A stretch of DNA of 64,000 bases. It comes from Micromonospora sp. C28SCA-DRY-2. Its GTDB lineage: Bacteria; Actinomycetota; Actinomycetes; Mycobacteriales; Micromonosporaceae. The position numbers and the translations under genes were made by a program. The stretch is from positions 124,001 through 188,000 of the forward strand of contig NZ_JAUMKD010000002.1 in assembly GCF_030519475.1 (NCBI RefSeq). The letters are read 5' to 3'. This document shows positions 16,457 to 25,173 of this stretch, piece by piece. The first letter of the stretch is position 1. Each line of letters opens with the position of its first letter. A model generated the notes under the pieces. It saw only the letters and a list, made by a program, of their open reading frames with translations. It was not told the origin of the DNA and did not search any database.

Positions 16457-18574
16457 TTGACCGACCAGACCACCCTGGAACAGGAGATCGCCGCCGAACA
16501 GCGGCATCTCGACCGGGTGTACGCCCGACTGGCGGAACTGCGCCGGTCCGCGGTCCGCGCCGAACGGGAGGGCTACCGGCTCGCCCGGGTGGGCAACTTC
16601 GGCGCGCTGGTGGAACGAGACGCGATGGTCTTCCACGCCGCCCAGCGCCGGCACGTGCTGGACGCCGAGCACGAGGGGCTGGTCTTCGGCCGGCTCGACC
16701 TGCGCGACCGCCAGGTGCTGCACGTCGGGCGGCTCGGCATCCGCGACGAGAACGCCGCCACCCTGGTGGTCGACTGGCGGGCCCCGGCCGCCGCCGCGTT
16801 CTACCAGGCCACCCCGGCGCAGCCGCTGAACGTGGTGCGCCGCCGCATGATCCAGTCGTCGGGCGAGCGGGTCACCCGGATCGAGGACGACCTGCTCGAT
16901 CCGGCCGCCGCGCCGGCCGACATGGCGGTGGTCGGCGACGGGGCGCTGCTCGCCACCCTCTCCAAGGCCACCGGCCGGGGTATGCGCGACATCGTCGCCA
17001 CCATCCAGCGGGAGCAGGACGAGGCGATCCGCTCCCCCGGCTCCGGCGTGACGATCGTGTCGGGCGGCCCGGGCACCGGCAAGACGGCGGTGGCCCTGCA
17101 CCGCGCCGCGTACCTGCTCTACTCCGACCGCAGCCGGTACGCCGGCGGCGGGATCCTGGTGGTCGGCCCGTCCACGGTCTTCGTCGAGTACATCGCCTCG
17201 GTGCTGCCGTCGCTCGGCGAGGACACCGCCACCCTGCGCTCGCTGGGCAGCCTCTTCCCCGGGATGACCGCCACCCGCACCGACCCGCCCGAGGTGGCGG
17301 CGGTGAAGGGCTCGCTGCGGATGCGCCGGGTGCTGGAGCGCGCGGTCCGGGACGCGGTGCCGGACCAACCGGCCGAGCTGCGGCTGCTCTACCGGGGCGA
17401 GCTGCTCCGGCTGGAGCGGGCCGAGCTGGACGCCATCCAGGACCGCGCGCTGCCCCGGGGCGCCCGCCGCAACGAGGTGCGCCGGGCCGGCTTCGACGGC
17501 GTCTTCGCCGCGCTCTGGGCACAGGCCCGCCGGCTGAACATCGGCCGGCTGCCGGAGCAGCGCGCGTTCGAGGACGAACTGGCCGACCGACCGGAGTTCC
17601 GGGAGTTCCTCAAGGCCTGGTGGCCCCGGCTGCACCCGCGGCACGTACTCGGCTGGCTGGCCGACCCGCAGCGGCTGCGCCGGTACGCCGGCGGCATCCT
17701 CTCCGGCCGGGAGATCCGGCTGCTCACCGCCGCGTACCGGACGCTGGACGGCGAGGGGCTGACGATCGCCGACGTCGCGCTGCTGGACGAGCTGGACGCG
17801 CTGCTCGGCCAGCCGGTGCGCCCGGCCCGGCCGAAGCGGGACCCGTTCCAGCTGGCCGGCGGGGTGCGCGAGCTGAGCACCTTCGCCGACCGGCAGCGGG
17901 CGGCCCGCGAGGCGGCCCGGCAGCGCCCGGAGGACTACCGGGAGTACGCCCACGTGGTGGTCGACGAGTCGCAGGACGTCTCGCCGATGCAGTGGCGCAT
18001 GATCGGCCGGCGGGGCCGGCTGGCGTCCTGGACCGTGGTCGGCGATCCGGCGCAGACCGCGTGGACCGGCGACCCGCAGGAGCTGACCCGGGCCCGGGAC
18101 CAGGCGCTGGGCCGGCGCAAGCGGCACCAGTTCACGCTCACCACCAACTACCGCAACTCGGCGGAGATCTTCGCGGTGGCCGCTGCCGAGATCCGCCGGC
18201 TCTATCCCGAGCTGCCGCTGCCCACCGCCGTCCGCTCCACCGGGGTCGACCCGGTCGAGCTGGTGGTGCCGGCGGCCGAGCTGGAGACCGCCGTGGTGGA
18301 GGCGGCCTCCGCGCTGCTCGCCGAGGTGGAGGGGACGGTCGGCGTGATCACCCCGGTGCCGCGCCGGGACGAGGTCGCCGGCTGGCTGGGCGGCCTGGGC
18401 GCCCCCCGGCTCCAGGTGGTCACCAGCCTGGAGGCCAAGGGCATGGAGTACGACGGGGTGGTGCTGGTCGGGCCGAGCGAGATCCGGGCCGATCCGGGCT
18501 CGGGCGTACGCACCCTCTACGTGGCGCTCTCCCGGGCCACCCAGCGGCTGACCACCATCGACCCGACCGGCTGA
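16457..18574 (+). CDS. HelD/HelR-type UvrD-like ATPase
   Basis: A 705-residue superfamily 1 ATPase. N-terminal antiparallel coiled coil (1-60), the split 1A domain with Walker A GGPGTGK at 203-209, Walker B VDESQD at ~502, a Q/QxxR-type motif in TTNYRNSAEIF and a C-terminal EAKGMEYDGVVLVGP motif. The N-terminal coil and the absence of UvrD DNA-binding insertions match HelD, which rescues stalled RNA polymerase; the actinobacterial HelR branch also frees polymerase from rifamycins. TTG start at 16457 is supported by GAGGAG eight bases upstream. I saw no rifamycin-associated element upstream, so inducible resistance is not supported. Confidence 0.88.
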   Translation: MTDQTTLEQEIAAEQRHLDRVYARLAELRRSAVRAEREGYRLARVGNFGALVERDAMVFHAAQRRHVLDAEHEGLVFGRLDLRDRQVLHVGRLGIRDENAATLVVDWRAPAAAAFYQATPAQPLNVVRRRMIQSSGERVTRIEDDLLDPAAAPADMAVVGDGALLATLSKATGRGMRDIVATIQREQDEAIRSPGSGVTIVSGGPGTGKTAVALHRAAYLLYSDRSRYAGGGILVVGPSTVFVEYIASVLPSLGEDTATLRSLGSLFPGMTATRTDPPEVAAVKGSLRMRRVLERAVRDAVPDQPAELRLLYRGELLRLERAELDAIQDRALPRGARRNEVRRAGFDGVFAALWAQARRLNIGRLPEQRAFEDELADRPEFREFLKAWWPRLHPRHVLGWLADPQRLRRYAGGILSGREIRLLTAAYRTLDGEGLTIADVALLDELDALLGQPVRPARPKRDPFQLAGGVRELSTFADRQRAAREAARQRPEDYREYAHVVVDESQDVSPMQWRMIGRRGRLASWTVVGDPAQTAWTGDPQELTRARDQALGRRKRHQFTLTTNYRNSAEIFAVAAAEIRRLYPELPLPTAVRSTGVDPVELVVPAAELETAVVEAASALLAEVEGTVGVITPVPRRDEVAGWLGGLGAPRLQVVTSLEAKGMEYDGVVLVGPSEIRADPGSGVRTLYVALSRATQRLTTIDPTG

Positions 18575-18620
18575 GCCCGAGGCGCCGGTCGCCCGGCCGG
18601 GTCCGCGTGGCCCGACAGTT

Positions 18621-18655
18621 GCATACATAGCTATGTGAGCATATATTTGACCGGG
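18621..18655 (+). promoter_or_regulatory. AT-rich palindromic operator before the cation-efflux gene
   Basis: A perfect 12-bp palindrome ACATAGCTATGT (18625-18636) followed by GAGCATATATTTGA forms an AT island in a GC-rich genome. Its location and ATATG-type half-sites suit an ArsR/SmtB-family metal sensor. No such sensor gene is adjacent. Confidence 0.5.
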
Positions 18656-18682
18656 TCCGGACGGGCGGCGGAGGGTGTTCGC

Positions 18683-19597
18683 GTGGGCGCAGGTCATGAC
18701 CACCACCACGGGGCGGTGAACGCGGCCCACCATCACCGGGGGCGGCTCTGGGGCGCCTTCGGCCTGCTCACCGCGCTGATGGTGGTGGAGGCGGTGGCCG
18801 CCTTCCGCACCGGCTCGCTGGCCCTGCTCTCCGACGCCGGGCACATGTTCACCGACGTGCTCGGCATCGGGATGGCCCTCGCCGCGATCACCGCCACCCG
18901 GCGGGCGACCGGCGACCCGCAGCGCACCTTCGGGCTCTACCGGCTGGAGGTGCTGGCCGCGCTGGCCAACGCCGTGCTGCTCTCCGGCGTCGCGGTCTAC
19001 GTGGTGGTCGAGGCGGTACGCCGGTTCGGCGACCCGCCCGAGGTGCTGGCCGGCCCGATGCTGGTGGTGGCCGTCCTCGGCCTGCTCGCCAACGTGGCCG
19101 CCTTCGCGCTGCTGCGCTCCGGTGCCCGGGAGAGCATCAACGTACGGGGGGCCTACCTGGAGGTGCTCGGCGACCTGCTCGGGTCGCTCGGCGTGATCGG
19201 GGCGGCGCTGCTGATCGCGGTCACCGACTGGTGGTGGGCCGACCCGCTGGTGGCGGTCGGCATCGGCCTGTTCATCCTGCCCCGCACCTGGCGGCTCGGG
19301 CGGGCCGCGCTGCGCATCCTGGTGCAGGCCGCCCCGGAGCACCTCCAGGTCACCGCGGTGCACGACCGGCTGGCCGCGGTGCCCGGCGTGGCCGGCGTAC
19401 ACGACCTGCACGTCTGGACGCTCACCTCGGGCATGGAGGTGGCCTCGGCGCACCTGACCATGACTCCCGGCGCGGACGTCGGCCGGGTCCTCGCCGCGGC
19501 CCGCGCCGCCCTGCACGAGGACTTCCGGATCGAGCACGCGACGTTGCAAATCGAGCCGGGAGCGGCCCCCGGGGTCTGCGGGTCGGTTGAGTGGTAA
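18683..19597 (+). CDS. CDF-family cation (Zn/Cd/Co) efflux transporter, CzcD-like
   Basis: A 304-residue cation-diffusion facilitator. The His-rich N-terminus (GHDHHHG, AHHH) precedes six membrane helices; helix II has HMFTD and helix V LEVLGDLLG, providing the HxxxD/D metal site, and the ~80-residue cytoplasmic C-terminal domain carries LHVWTL. It should export divalent metal in exchange for protons. GTG at 18683 is preferred to the GTG at 18635: it has GGAGGG seven bases upstream, whereas 18635 lies inside the operator palindrome. It is a single gene followed by a riboswitch region. Confidence 0.92.
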   Translation: MGAGHDHHHGAVNAAHHHRGRLWGAFGLLTALMVVEAVAAFRTGSLALLSDAGHMFTDVLGIGMALAAITATRRATGDPQRTFGLYRLEVLAALANAVLLSGVAVYVVVEAVRRFGDPPEVLAGPMLVVAVLGLLANVAAFALLRSGARESINVRGAYLEVLGDLLGSLGVIGAALLIAVTDWWWADPLVAVGIGLFILPRTWRLGRAALRILVQAAPEHLQVTAVHDRLAAVPGVAGVHDLHVWTLTSGMEVASAHLTMTPGADVGRVLAAARAALHEDFRIEHATLQIEPGAAPGVCGSVEW

Positions 19598-19734
19598 TGA
19601 GCACAACCTTAAATCTGGGTGTGTATTGTGCCTCTATGCCGGATTTTCCCGTGACCACGCAGGCACCGTCAGTCACATCCGCTGCAATGGTCACGGTGGC
19701 ACCGGTAGGCTCTGTTCCGGCCTCCGCCAGGCGG

Positions 19735-19880
19735 CACGCACCGGTGCCGGCGGCGGCCGCCGCCTAATCGCCCGACAAGGCGAGCCGGGGAACCATGTTC
19801 CTGGGGTGCATCCGCGTCAGCGGTAGGGATCTTCCGTCCCGAACCCGTCAGCTAACCCGGTCGGCGGCTGACGGAAGGAC
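19735..19880 (+). promoter_or_regulatory. ydaO-type cyclic di-AMP riboswitch
   Basis: The conserved blocks of the ydaO/yuaA leader are present in order: GCCTAATCG (19763), GCCGGGGAACCATG (19783), GGGGTGCATCCG (19803), TAGGGATCTTCCGTCCCGAA (19824) and CCCGTCAGCTAACCCGGTCG, closing with the GACGGAAGGA stem. Outer limits are approximate. In actinobacteria this RNA precedes wall-hydrolase genes and shuts them off when c-di-AMP is high. It ends a few bases before the coding start. Confidence 0.93.
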
Positions 19881-19886
19881 ATCTGC

Positions 19887-20960
19887 ATGCCAGTAGTGGC
19901 ACCTGTACGACGTACCGTCGCCCGGATGGCGGCACTGATCGTCACCACTCTCGCCGTCGGCGTCGCCATCGCGCCGGTCACCGCCGCACCGGCCGGCGCC
20001 GCACCACCCACCGCCGGCCTGCTCGCCGCCGCTCCCGGGCAGGACTCCGAGGGCGGCACCCCCGCCCTGCGGGCCCAGCTGGAGGCGGCCAGCAAGGGCT
20101 ACCTGGACGCCAAGGCGGCGCTGGACAAGTCGGTCAAGCGGCAGAAGGACCTGGGCGTCCAGCTCCAGGCCACCGAGCGTGAGCTGGCCGAGCGCACCAG
20201 CAAGGTCGGCGAGATCGCCGGCGTGGCGTACCGCGCCGGGCGGCTCGGGGCGGCCTCGGCGCTGCTCAACAGCAACTCCCCGGAGGGCTTCATGGACCGG
20301 GCCGCCGCGCTCGACGCGGTCGCGGCCAACGAGGACCGGGCGCTGCGCGACCTCCAGGAGACCCGCGACGAGGCCAACCGGACCAAGCTCGCCCTGGACG
20401 GCGAGATCCGCGAGCAGCGCAAGCAGGTCACCCTGATGGCCAAGCGCAAGGAGCAGGCCGAACGGGCGCTGACCGTGGCCAACGCGAAAACCTCCGGCGA
20501 CACCTCCAACCGGGGCACCTCCACCGCGACGGCCAAGCCGGCCCCGCGCAACTCCGACGGCTCCTGGCCGTCCGAGTCGTGCAGCGTCAACGACCCGACG
20601 CCGGCCAACGGCTGCATCACCCCGCGCACCCTGCACGCGCTGAACCAGGCCAAGGCGGCCGGCTTCACCCGGTACGTCTCCTGCTACCGCTCCGGCGGTT
20701 CCGGCGAGCACCCGAAGGGCCGGGCCTGCGACTTCGCGGCACAGAAGAGCGGCTTCGGCGGGGACGCCACCGGCGGGGACAAGACGTACGGCAACAACCT
20801 GGCCGCGTTCTTCATCAAGAACGCCGACCGGCTCGCCGTGCTCTACGTGATCTGGTACCGGCAGATCTGGCTGCCCAGCAGCGGGTGGAAGTCGTACAGC
20901 GGGGCGGGCGGCGACCCGTCCAGCGACCACACCAACCACGTGCACCTGTCGGTGTACTGA
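19887..20960 (+). CDS. secreted coiled-coil cell-wall protein with M15-like C-terminal domain
   Basis: A 357-residue exported protein under the c-di-AMP riboswitch. Signal peptide ~1-38 (AGAAPP), a long coiled coil (55-200) like that of RipA-type wall hydrolases, a Thr/Ser linker, and a C-terminal domain (~225-357) with GEHPKGRACDF and DHTNHVHLS. That pairing echoes the SxHxxGxAxD and HxH zinc motifs of M15/VanY peptidases, and the domain resembles the ARB-07466-like family. Four Cys may form disulfides. A wall-remodelling role in growth or spore outgrowth is inferred from the riboswitch and architecture; peptidase activity is not proven. Confidence 0.88.
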   Translation: MPVVAPVRRTVARMAALIVTTLAVGVAIAPVTAAPAGAAPPTAGLLAAAPGQDSEGGTPALRAQLEAASKGYLDAKAALDKSVKRQKDLGVQLQATERELAERTSKVGEIAGVAYRAGRLGAASALLNSNSPEGFMDRAAALDAVAANEDRALRDLQETRDEANRTKLALDGEIREQRKQVTLMAKRKEQAERALTVANAKTSGDTSNRGTSTATAKPAPRNSDGSWPSESCSVNDPTPANGCITPRTLHALNQAKAAGFTRYVSCYRSGGSGEHPKGRACDFAAQKSGFGGDATGGDKTYGNNLAAFFIKNADRLAVLYVIWYRQIWLPSSGWKSYSGAGGDPSSDHTNHVHLSVY

Positions 20961-21110
20961 CGCCCGGCCCCGGTGACCCGCCCCCGCGGCGAGTCACCGG
21001 GTACGCCGGACGGACGGGCCGCCACGCCCGGCACTACGCCCCGGGACGTAGGCCGGGTGTCGTCAGCGGCCCGACGACCGCCGCCCGCCACGGCGGCACC
21101 ATCGTCCGGT

Positions 21111-21620
21111 ATGAGCCGACTCTCGCCTCCCGCCCGCAAGGCCCTGCTCACCCTGCACCTGGTCACCTCGCTCGGCTGGCTCGGCGTCGACCTCGTCCTG
21201 CTCGCGCTCGGCGTCGCCGTGCTGCGCGGCGCGGACCCGGCCGCCGTCTACCCGATCTCCGCGCTGGTCGGCACCGTGCTCTTCGCCCCGCTGAGCGTGG
21301 CCGTCTGGCTGGTCGGCGTGGCCAGCGCCCTGCTCACCCCGTGGGGCCTGCTGCGGCACCGCTGGGTGCTGGTCAAGTTCCTGCTCACCACCGTGATGAC
21401 CGGGCTGGTGCTGTTCCAGCTCAGCCCGACGCTGCGGCACGCCGGGGAGGCCGGGGCGGCGTTCCCGGTGCGGGACCGGATCGACCTGGTGGTCGCCCCC
21501 TCGGTCTCCACCACCCTGCTGATCGTGGCGACCGTGCTCTCCACGTACAAACCGTGGGGCCGGCTGCGGCGGGCCACCGGCAGGCCCGCGCGGCGCCCGA
21601 CCACGGCGGCGGTCCGCTGA
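21111..21620 (+). CDS. four-helix membrane protein (DUF2269-like)
   Basis: A 169-residue membrane protein with four hydrophobic helices (about 14-36, 48-75, 84-103, 125-145), two of them containing His (TLHLVTSLGW, LRHRW). Layout and His placement resemble DUF2269-type heme-like membrane proteins. ATG at 21111 is the first Met before the first helix; the ribosome site is weak, so the mRNA may be leaderless. Single gene; role unknown. Confidence 0.75.
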   Translation: MSRLSPPARKALLTLHLVTSLGWLGVDLVLLALGVAVLRGADPAAVYPISALVGTVLFAPLSVAVWLVGVASALLTPWGLLRHRWVLVKFLLTTVMTGLVLFQLSPTLRHAGEAGAAFPVRDRIDLVVAPSVSTTLLIVATVLSTYKPWGRLRRATGRPARRPTTAAVR

Positions 21621-21669
21621 GCCCGCGCGGGTTGCGGCGGGTCCGCCGACTGGCGGAGGTGGGGGACGC

Positions 21670-22137
21670 TCAGCCGGGGGCCGGCGGGTCGGCCGCGCCG
21701 CGGTCGAGCACCGCGCCGAGCCGGGCGGCCAGCCCCAGGTGGGCCGAGCGGGCCTGGCGGAAGGCGTAGCCGAACAGCGGCGCCGGCGCGGTCAGCGTGA
21801 TCTCCACGTCGATCCGCACCCCGTCCGGCTCGGCCCGCAGCCGGGTGCGGTTGCGCACAGTGGTGGCGGGCCACTGCCGCGCGACGGTGACGATCTCGTC
21901 GGTGGCGGCGACCAGCACGTCCGCCCGGTAGGTGACCGGGAAGCGCAGCGGCCCGGCGGCCAGCCGGTCGGTGATCGCGTAGCTGGCCTGGGCGCCGGGC
22001 CGGGTCCGCACCCGCCGGACCCGGACGATCAACGGGTGCAGCTCCGCCTGCCGGGTCGGATCGGCCAGCAGCGCCGCCGCCTCCGCCACCGGGCAGCGGG
22101 CCTGGACGGTGTAACTGAAGGAATCCCGCTTGAGCAC
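21670..22137 (-). CDS. SRPBCC (START-like) domain protein
   Basis: A 155-residue protein with the SRPBCC helix-grip pattern: N-terminal strand (SFSYTVQARCPVAEAAALLAD), the long middle sheet and a C-terminal helix (AYAFRQARSAHLGLAARLGA). Such proteins bind lipids or polyketides, or act as cyclases. There is no catalytic motif that fixes a function. It is divergent from the PfkB kinase gene (165 bp between starts). No signal peptide. Confidence 0.75.
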   Translation of the reverse strand: MLKRDSFSYTVQARCPVAEAAALLADPTRQAELHPLIVRVRRVRTRPGAQASYAITDRLAAGPLRFPVTYRADVLVAATDEIVTVARQWPATTVRNRTRLRAEPDGVRIDVEITLTAPAPLFGYAFRQARSAHLGLAARLGAVLDRGAADPPAPG

Positions 22138-22302
22138 ACCGTCTCCCCACCGTCACTGGTCGGACGATCGTCGCCCACCGCGGGCACGCCTGGCAACGCC
22201 CGGCGACACGCCAGCCGGACCGGCGGACGGCGGCCCGCCGCCCGGATACGGTCAGCTGATGAGGGATCACCGACCGTGTCGGCGACGGAGCGCGGAGCAG
22301 GG

Positions 22303-23280
22303 ATGAACGAACACGTGATGGTCTTCGCGCCGACGCCGCGGCTGACGGTGACCGTGGACCAGCCGAGCGACCAGCCGGAGCTGCACCTGCACCCGGGCGG
22401 GCAGGGCGTCTGGCAGGCCCGCATGGTGATGTCGCTCGGCGTGGACGTGGTGCTCTGCACCGCGTTGGGCGGCGAGATCGGCCAGGTGCTGGAGCCGCTG
22501 CTGGTCAGCGAGGGCGTCGACCTCAAGGTGGTGGTCCGCGAGTCGGGCAGCGGCGGCTACGTGCACGACCGCCGCGACGGCGCCCGCCGGGAGATCGTGG
22601 ACGTGCCCGGGCAGCCGCTGAGCCGCCACGAGCTGGACGAGCTCTACAACCTGGCGCTCGGCGAGGGGCTGCGCGCGCCGGTGAGCGTGCTGAGCGGGCC
22701 GAACGAACCGTCGCTGGTGCCGGCCGAGCTGTACCGGCGCTTCGCGGCCGACCTCGGCGCCAACGGCGCCCGGGTGGTGGTCGACCTGTCCGGCGAGCAT
22801 CTCGCCGCGGTGCTGGACAGCGGCGTGTTCTTCCTCAAGGTCAGCCACGAGGAGCTGATCGCCGACGGGCGGGCCGCCGGCGCGGACGAGGAACAGCTCA
22901 CCCGGGCGATGTACGACCTGCACGCCGGCGGCGCCGAGAACGTCGTGGTGAGCCGCGCCGAGCAGCCCGCGCTCGCCCTGGTCGACGGCGAGGCGTTCGA
23001 GGTGGAGATGCCCCGGCTGCAGGCCGCCGACCCGCGCGGCGCGGGTGACTCGATGACCGCCGGGGTGGCCGCCGTGGTGGCCCGGGGCGGCGACGTGCGG
23101 ACCGCGATCCGTACCGGGGCGGCGGCCGGCGCGCTGAACGTCACCCGGCACGGCCTGGGCACCGGCCGGCTGGACTCGATCACCGGCCTGGTCGACCGGG
23201 TGCGGCTGGTGCCGGCCGGCAGCCGCCCGCAGGAGCGGACCACCCCGGACGAGCTGGCCGAGCGGGCGGCCGAGCGATGA
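22303..23280 (+). CDS. PfkB-family sugar kinase (1-phosphofructokinase-like)
   Basis: A 325-residue ribokinase/PfkB kinase. It has the N-terminal substrate lid with HPGGQGVWQARM, and the C-terminal signature DPRGAGDSMTAG where Asp is the catalytic base and GAGD forms the anion hole. Layout is closest to the 1-phosphofructokinase/tagatose-6-phosphate kinase branch. The ATG follows GGAGCAGGG. Its stop overlaps the surE start (ATGA), so the two are coupled. The pairing of sugar kinase and nucleotidase hints at phosphometabolite turnover but that is inference. Confidence 0.85.
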   Translation: MNEHVMVFAPTPRLTVTVDQPSDQPELHLHPGGQGVWQARMVMSLGVDVVLCTALGGEIGQVLEPLLVSEGVDLKVVVRESGSGGYVHDRRDGARREIVDVPGQPLSRHELDELYNLALGEGLRAPVSVLSGPNEPSLVPAELYRRFAADLGANGARVVVDLSGEHLAAVLDSGVFFLKVSHEELIADGRAAGADEEQLTRAMYDLHAGGAENVVVSRAEQPALALVDGEAFEVEMPRLQAADPRGAGDSMTAGVAAVVARGGDVRTAIRTGAAAGALNVTRHGLGTGRLDSITGLVDRVRLVPAGSRPQERTTPDELAERAAER

Positions 23281-24116
23281 CGCTGCGGGTGCTGGTGACC
23301 AACGACGACGGGATCGCCGCGCCCGGCATCCAGGCGCTGGCCCGGGCGGCGGTGGACCGGGGGCTGGACGTGGTGGTCGCCGCCCCGCTGGAGGAGGCGA
23401 GCGGCACCAGCGCCTCGATGACAGCGGTGGAACGTGAGGGCCACGTGGTGGTCCAGGACCATCCGCTGCCGGAGCTGCCGGGGGTGCCCGCCTTCGGGGT
23501 CGGCGGCTCGCCCGGGTTCATCGCGCTGATCGCCGTGCACGGCGCGTTCGGCCCGCCGCCGTCGGTGGTGCTCTCCGGGATCAACCGGGGTGCCAACGCC
23601 GGCCGCGCGGTGCTGCACTCCGGCACCGTCGGCGCCGCCTTCACCGCCGCCGCGAACGGCTGCCGGGCGATGGCCGTCTCGCTGGACGTGCTCTCGGCCG
23701 GCGAGGCGACCGCCGCCAGTGGCGGCGCCGCGGTGGCCGCCGCCGCCCGGGTACGCGACGCCGAGCGGCACTGGGCGACCGCCGCCCTGGTCGCCCTCGA
23801 CCTGCTCCCCCGGCTGACCGCCGGGCCGGTGGAGAGCGTGCTCAACGTGAACGCGCCGGACCTGCCGCCCGGCCGGCTGCGCGGGGTGCGCCGCGGCGCG
23901 CTGGCCAGCTTCGGTCAGGTGCAGATGACGGTGGCCGAGTCCGGGCACGGGTACGTGCGGACCTCGCTGGAGGAGCCGGGACAGTCGGTGCAGCCCGGCA
24001 CGGACCTGGCGCTGCTCGCCGAGGGGTACGCCTCGGTGACGGCGATCCGCGCGGTCACCGAGGTGAGCGACATCGACCTCTCCGGCCTCGACGCGGCGGC
24101 CGAACCGGGCGGCTGA
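23277..24116 (+). CDS. surE: 5'-nucleotidase SurE
   Basis: A 279-residue SurE phosphatase acting on nucleoside 5'-monophosphates (and possibly polyphosphate). The metal-binding NDDG is at residues 9-12; Ser/Asn ligands lie in LSGINRGANAG and the HSGTVGAAFTAA helix. Length is typical. Translation is coupled to the kinase by a four-base ATGA overlap. In bacteria SurE is tied to stationary-phase survival. Confidence 0.93.
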   Translation: MTLRVLVTNDDGIAAPGIQALARAAVDRGLDVVVAAPLEEASGTSASMTAVEREGHVVVQDHPLPELPGVPAFGVGGSPGFIALIAVHGAFGPPPSVVLSGINRGANAGRAVLHSGTVGAAFTAAANGCRAMAVSLDVLSAGEATAASGGAAVAAAARVRDAERHWATAALVALDLLPRLTAGPVESVLNVNAPDLPPGRLRGVRRGALASFGQVQMTVAESGHGYVRTSLEEPGQSVQPGTDLALLAEGYASVTAIRAVTEVSDIDLSGLDAAAEPGG

Positions 24117-24174
24117 ACGTCGCCGGCTCGCCCTCCCGGATGCCCGGGCGCGGTCGGGCCGGTCGGCCGCGTGG

Positions 24175-24537
24175 TCAGGCGCCGGGGAGGACCTCCGGGG
24201 CGGGAGCGCCGGCGTAGTAGGGCTCGGGGGCGCCGAAGAGACCGAGCAGGCCGGTGACCCAGAGCTGGCGGTGCACGAACCGGCTGGGCTCGGTGACGAC
24301 CAGCTTGACGCCGCTGACCTCGGCGGTCTGGAAGCCGGCGACCATGGCGCTGATGCCGACCGAGTCGATGAAGGTGACCAGGCGCATGTTGAGCTCGATG
24401 CGGGTCGGCCGGCCCTTGGCCAGCACCTCGGCGATCGCCTCGCGCACCTCGTACGCGGTGTCGACGTCGATCTCGCCACGCGGGGCGATCTCGATGACAC
24501 CACCGGACAGAACCGACTTCACGATCGACAGGCTCAC
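24175..24537 (-). CDS. STAS-domain anti-sigma-factor antagonist
   Basis: A 120-residue STAS protein. The phosphorylatable Ser59 lies in TFIDSVGISAM, the switch loop of SpoIIAA/RsbV proteins. Dephosphorylated, such proteins bind an anti-sigma kinase and free a stress or developmental sigma factor. GTG at 24537 is supported by GGAGG eight bases upstream. No anti-sigma or sigma gene is in the window, so the partner is unknown. The C-terminal ~20 residues (GAPEPYYAGAPAPE) are an extra flexible tail. Confidence 0.9.
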   Translation of the reverse strand: MSLSIVKSVLSGGVIEIAPRGEIDVDTAYEVREAIAEVLAKGRPTRIELNMRLVTFIDSVGISAMVAGFQTAEVSGVKLVVTEPSRFVHRQLWVTGLLGLFGAPEPYYAGAPAPEVLPGA

Positions 24538-24866
24538 GCGAGCACCTCCACTCGCCCGTCCGACGGGCGCCTCATCAGTACGCGGGCCGCGACCGAGAGT
24601 ATTCCTCTCACGGCCTCGGTCGCCACCCCTCGGGATGAGCAATTCGCGGATCCGGGCATACCAAATCGCCCTTATCCGGACTTTTCGTATTCTATTTCCC
24701 CAACGATCGGCGGACGCCCACGCGTCGCCGTCCCAGGGTAACGGGCCGGCACCACCGCCGCCGAACTCCTCCGTGCCGGGCGCGCCCCCGTGCTTGCGGC
24801 CCCGGCGTTGCCCCCCGCGCCTAGCATCGGCGGGGAGGTAGCCGACTGCGACGGAGGAGACGATCG
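24538..24866. other. divergent intergenic region with AT-rich segment
   Basis: 329 bp between the STAS gene (leftward) and the mini-lipoprotein (rightward). An AT-rich stretch near 24670-24710 (TATCCGGACTTTTCGTATTC) stands out and may hold the STAS promoter; TAGCAT at 24822-24827 could be the -10 of the rightward gene. No gene seen. Confidence 0.4.
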
Positions 24867-25010
24867 ATGCTCAGGAGACTTGCCGCGCTGGCCGGGGTCG
24901 GCGCGCTGCTCGCCCTCGTCCTGGCCTGCGGGTTCGGTGGCGGCGGCGATGACGACGATGATGACGACGACTTCGCCCGCGGCCCGGCGGCGGTCGTGGT
25001 GCTGCGCTGA
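24867..25010 (+). CDS. poly-aspartate mini-lipoprotein
   Basis: A 47-residue protein too short for most gene finders. GGAGGAGA sits seven bases before ATG. It begins MLRRLAALAG, runs through a hydrophobic helix to a lipobox-like LVLAC (Cys21), then FGGGG, eight consecutive Asp residues, and a short tail FARGPAAVVVLR. If processed, the mature product is a 27-residue acidic lipopeptide on the outer membrane face. The Asp run could bind cations. I know of no named family; the very good ribosome site and intact signal support it as real. Confidence 0.65.
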   Translation: MLRRLAALAGVGALLALVLACGFGGGGDDDDDDDDFARGPAAVVVLR

Positions 25011-25173
25011 CCACTGACCCGCGCCGGGCGTGACCGCCGGCAGCGGCCCGCCGCGTCCCCGCTCCCCGCGGTCCGCGTCGGGCCGCCCGGCCCGTCTCGG
25101 CGCAGTTCTTGCGGGCTGCGACGGCGCCCGTCCTCGCGGGCCGGGTCGGCGCCGGTCCTCGCGGGCCGCGTCG

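Noticed and set aside
15202..18630. A 1142-codon plus-strand open frame overlapping the HelD gene
   Set aside because: Composition is Arg/Gly/Ala/Pro-rich with no motif; the HelD frame has Walker motifs and a ribosome site.
18635..18682. GTG 18635 as start of the cation-efflux protein
   Set aside because: It lies within the operator palindrome and lacks a ribosome site; GTG 18683 has GGAGGG at proper distance.
15392..19606. A 1404-codon open frame on the minus strand
   Set aside because: It lies opposite the hydrolase, HelD and CDF genes, which have clear motifs; its product is Gly/Arg/Pro/His-rich without domains, as expected for a shadow frame in GC-rich DNA.
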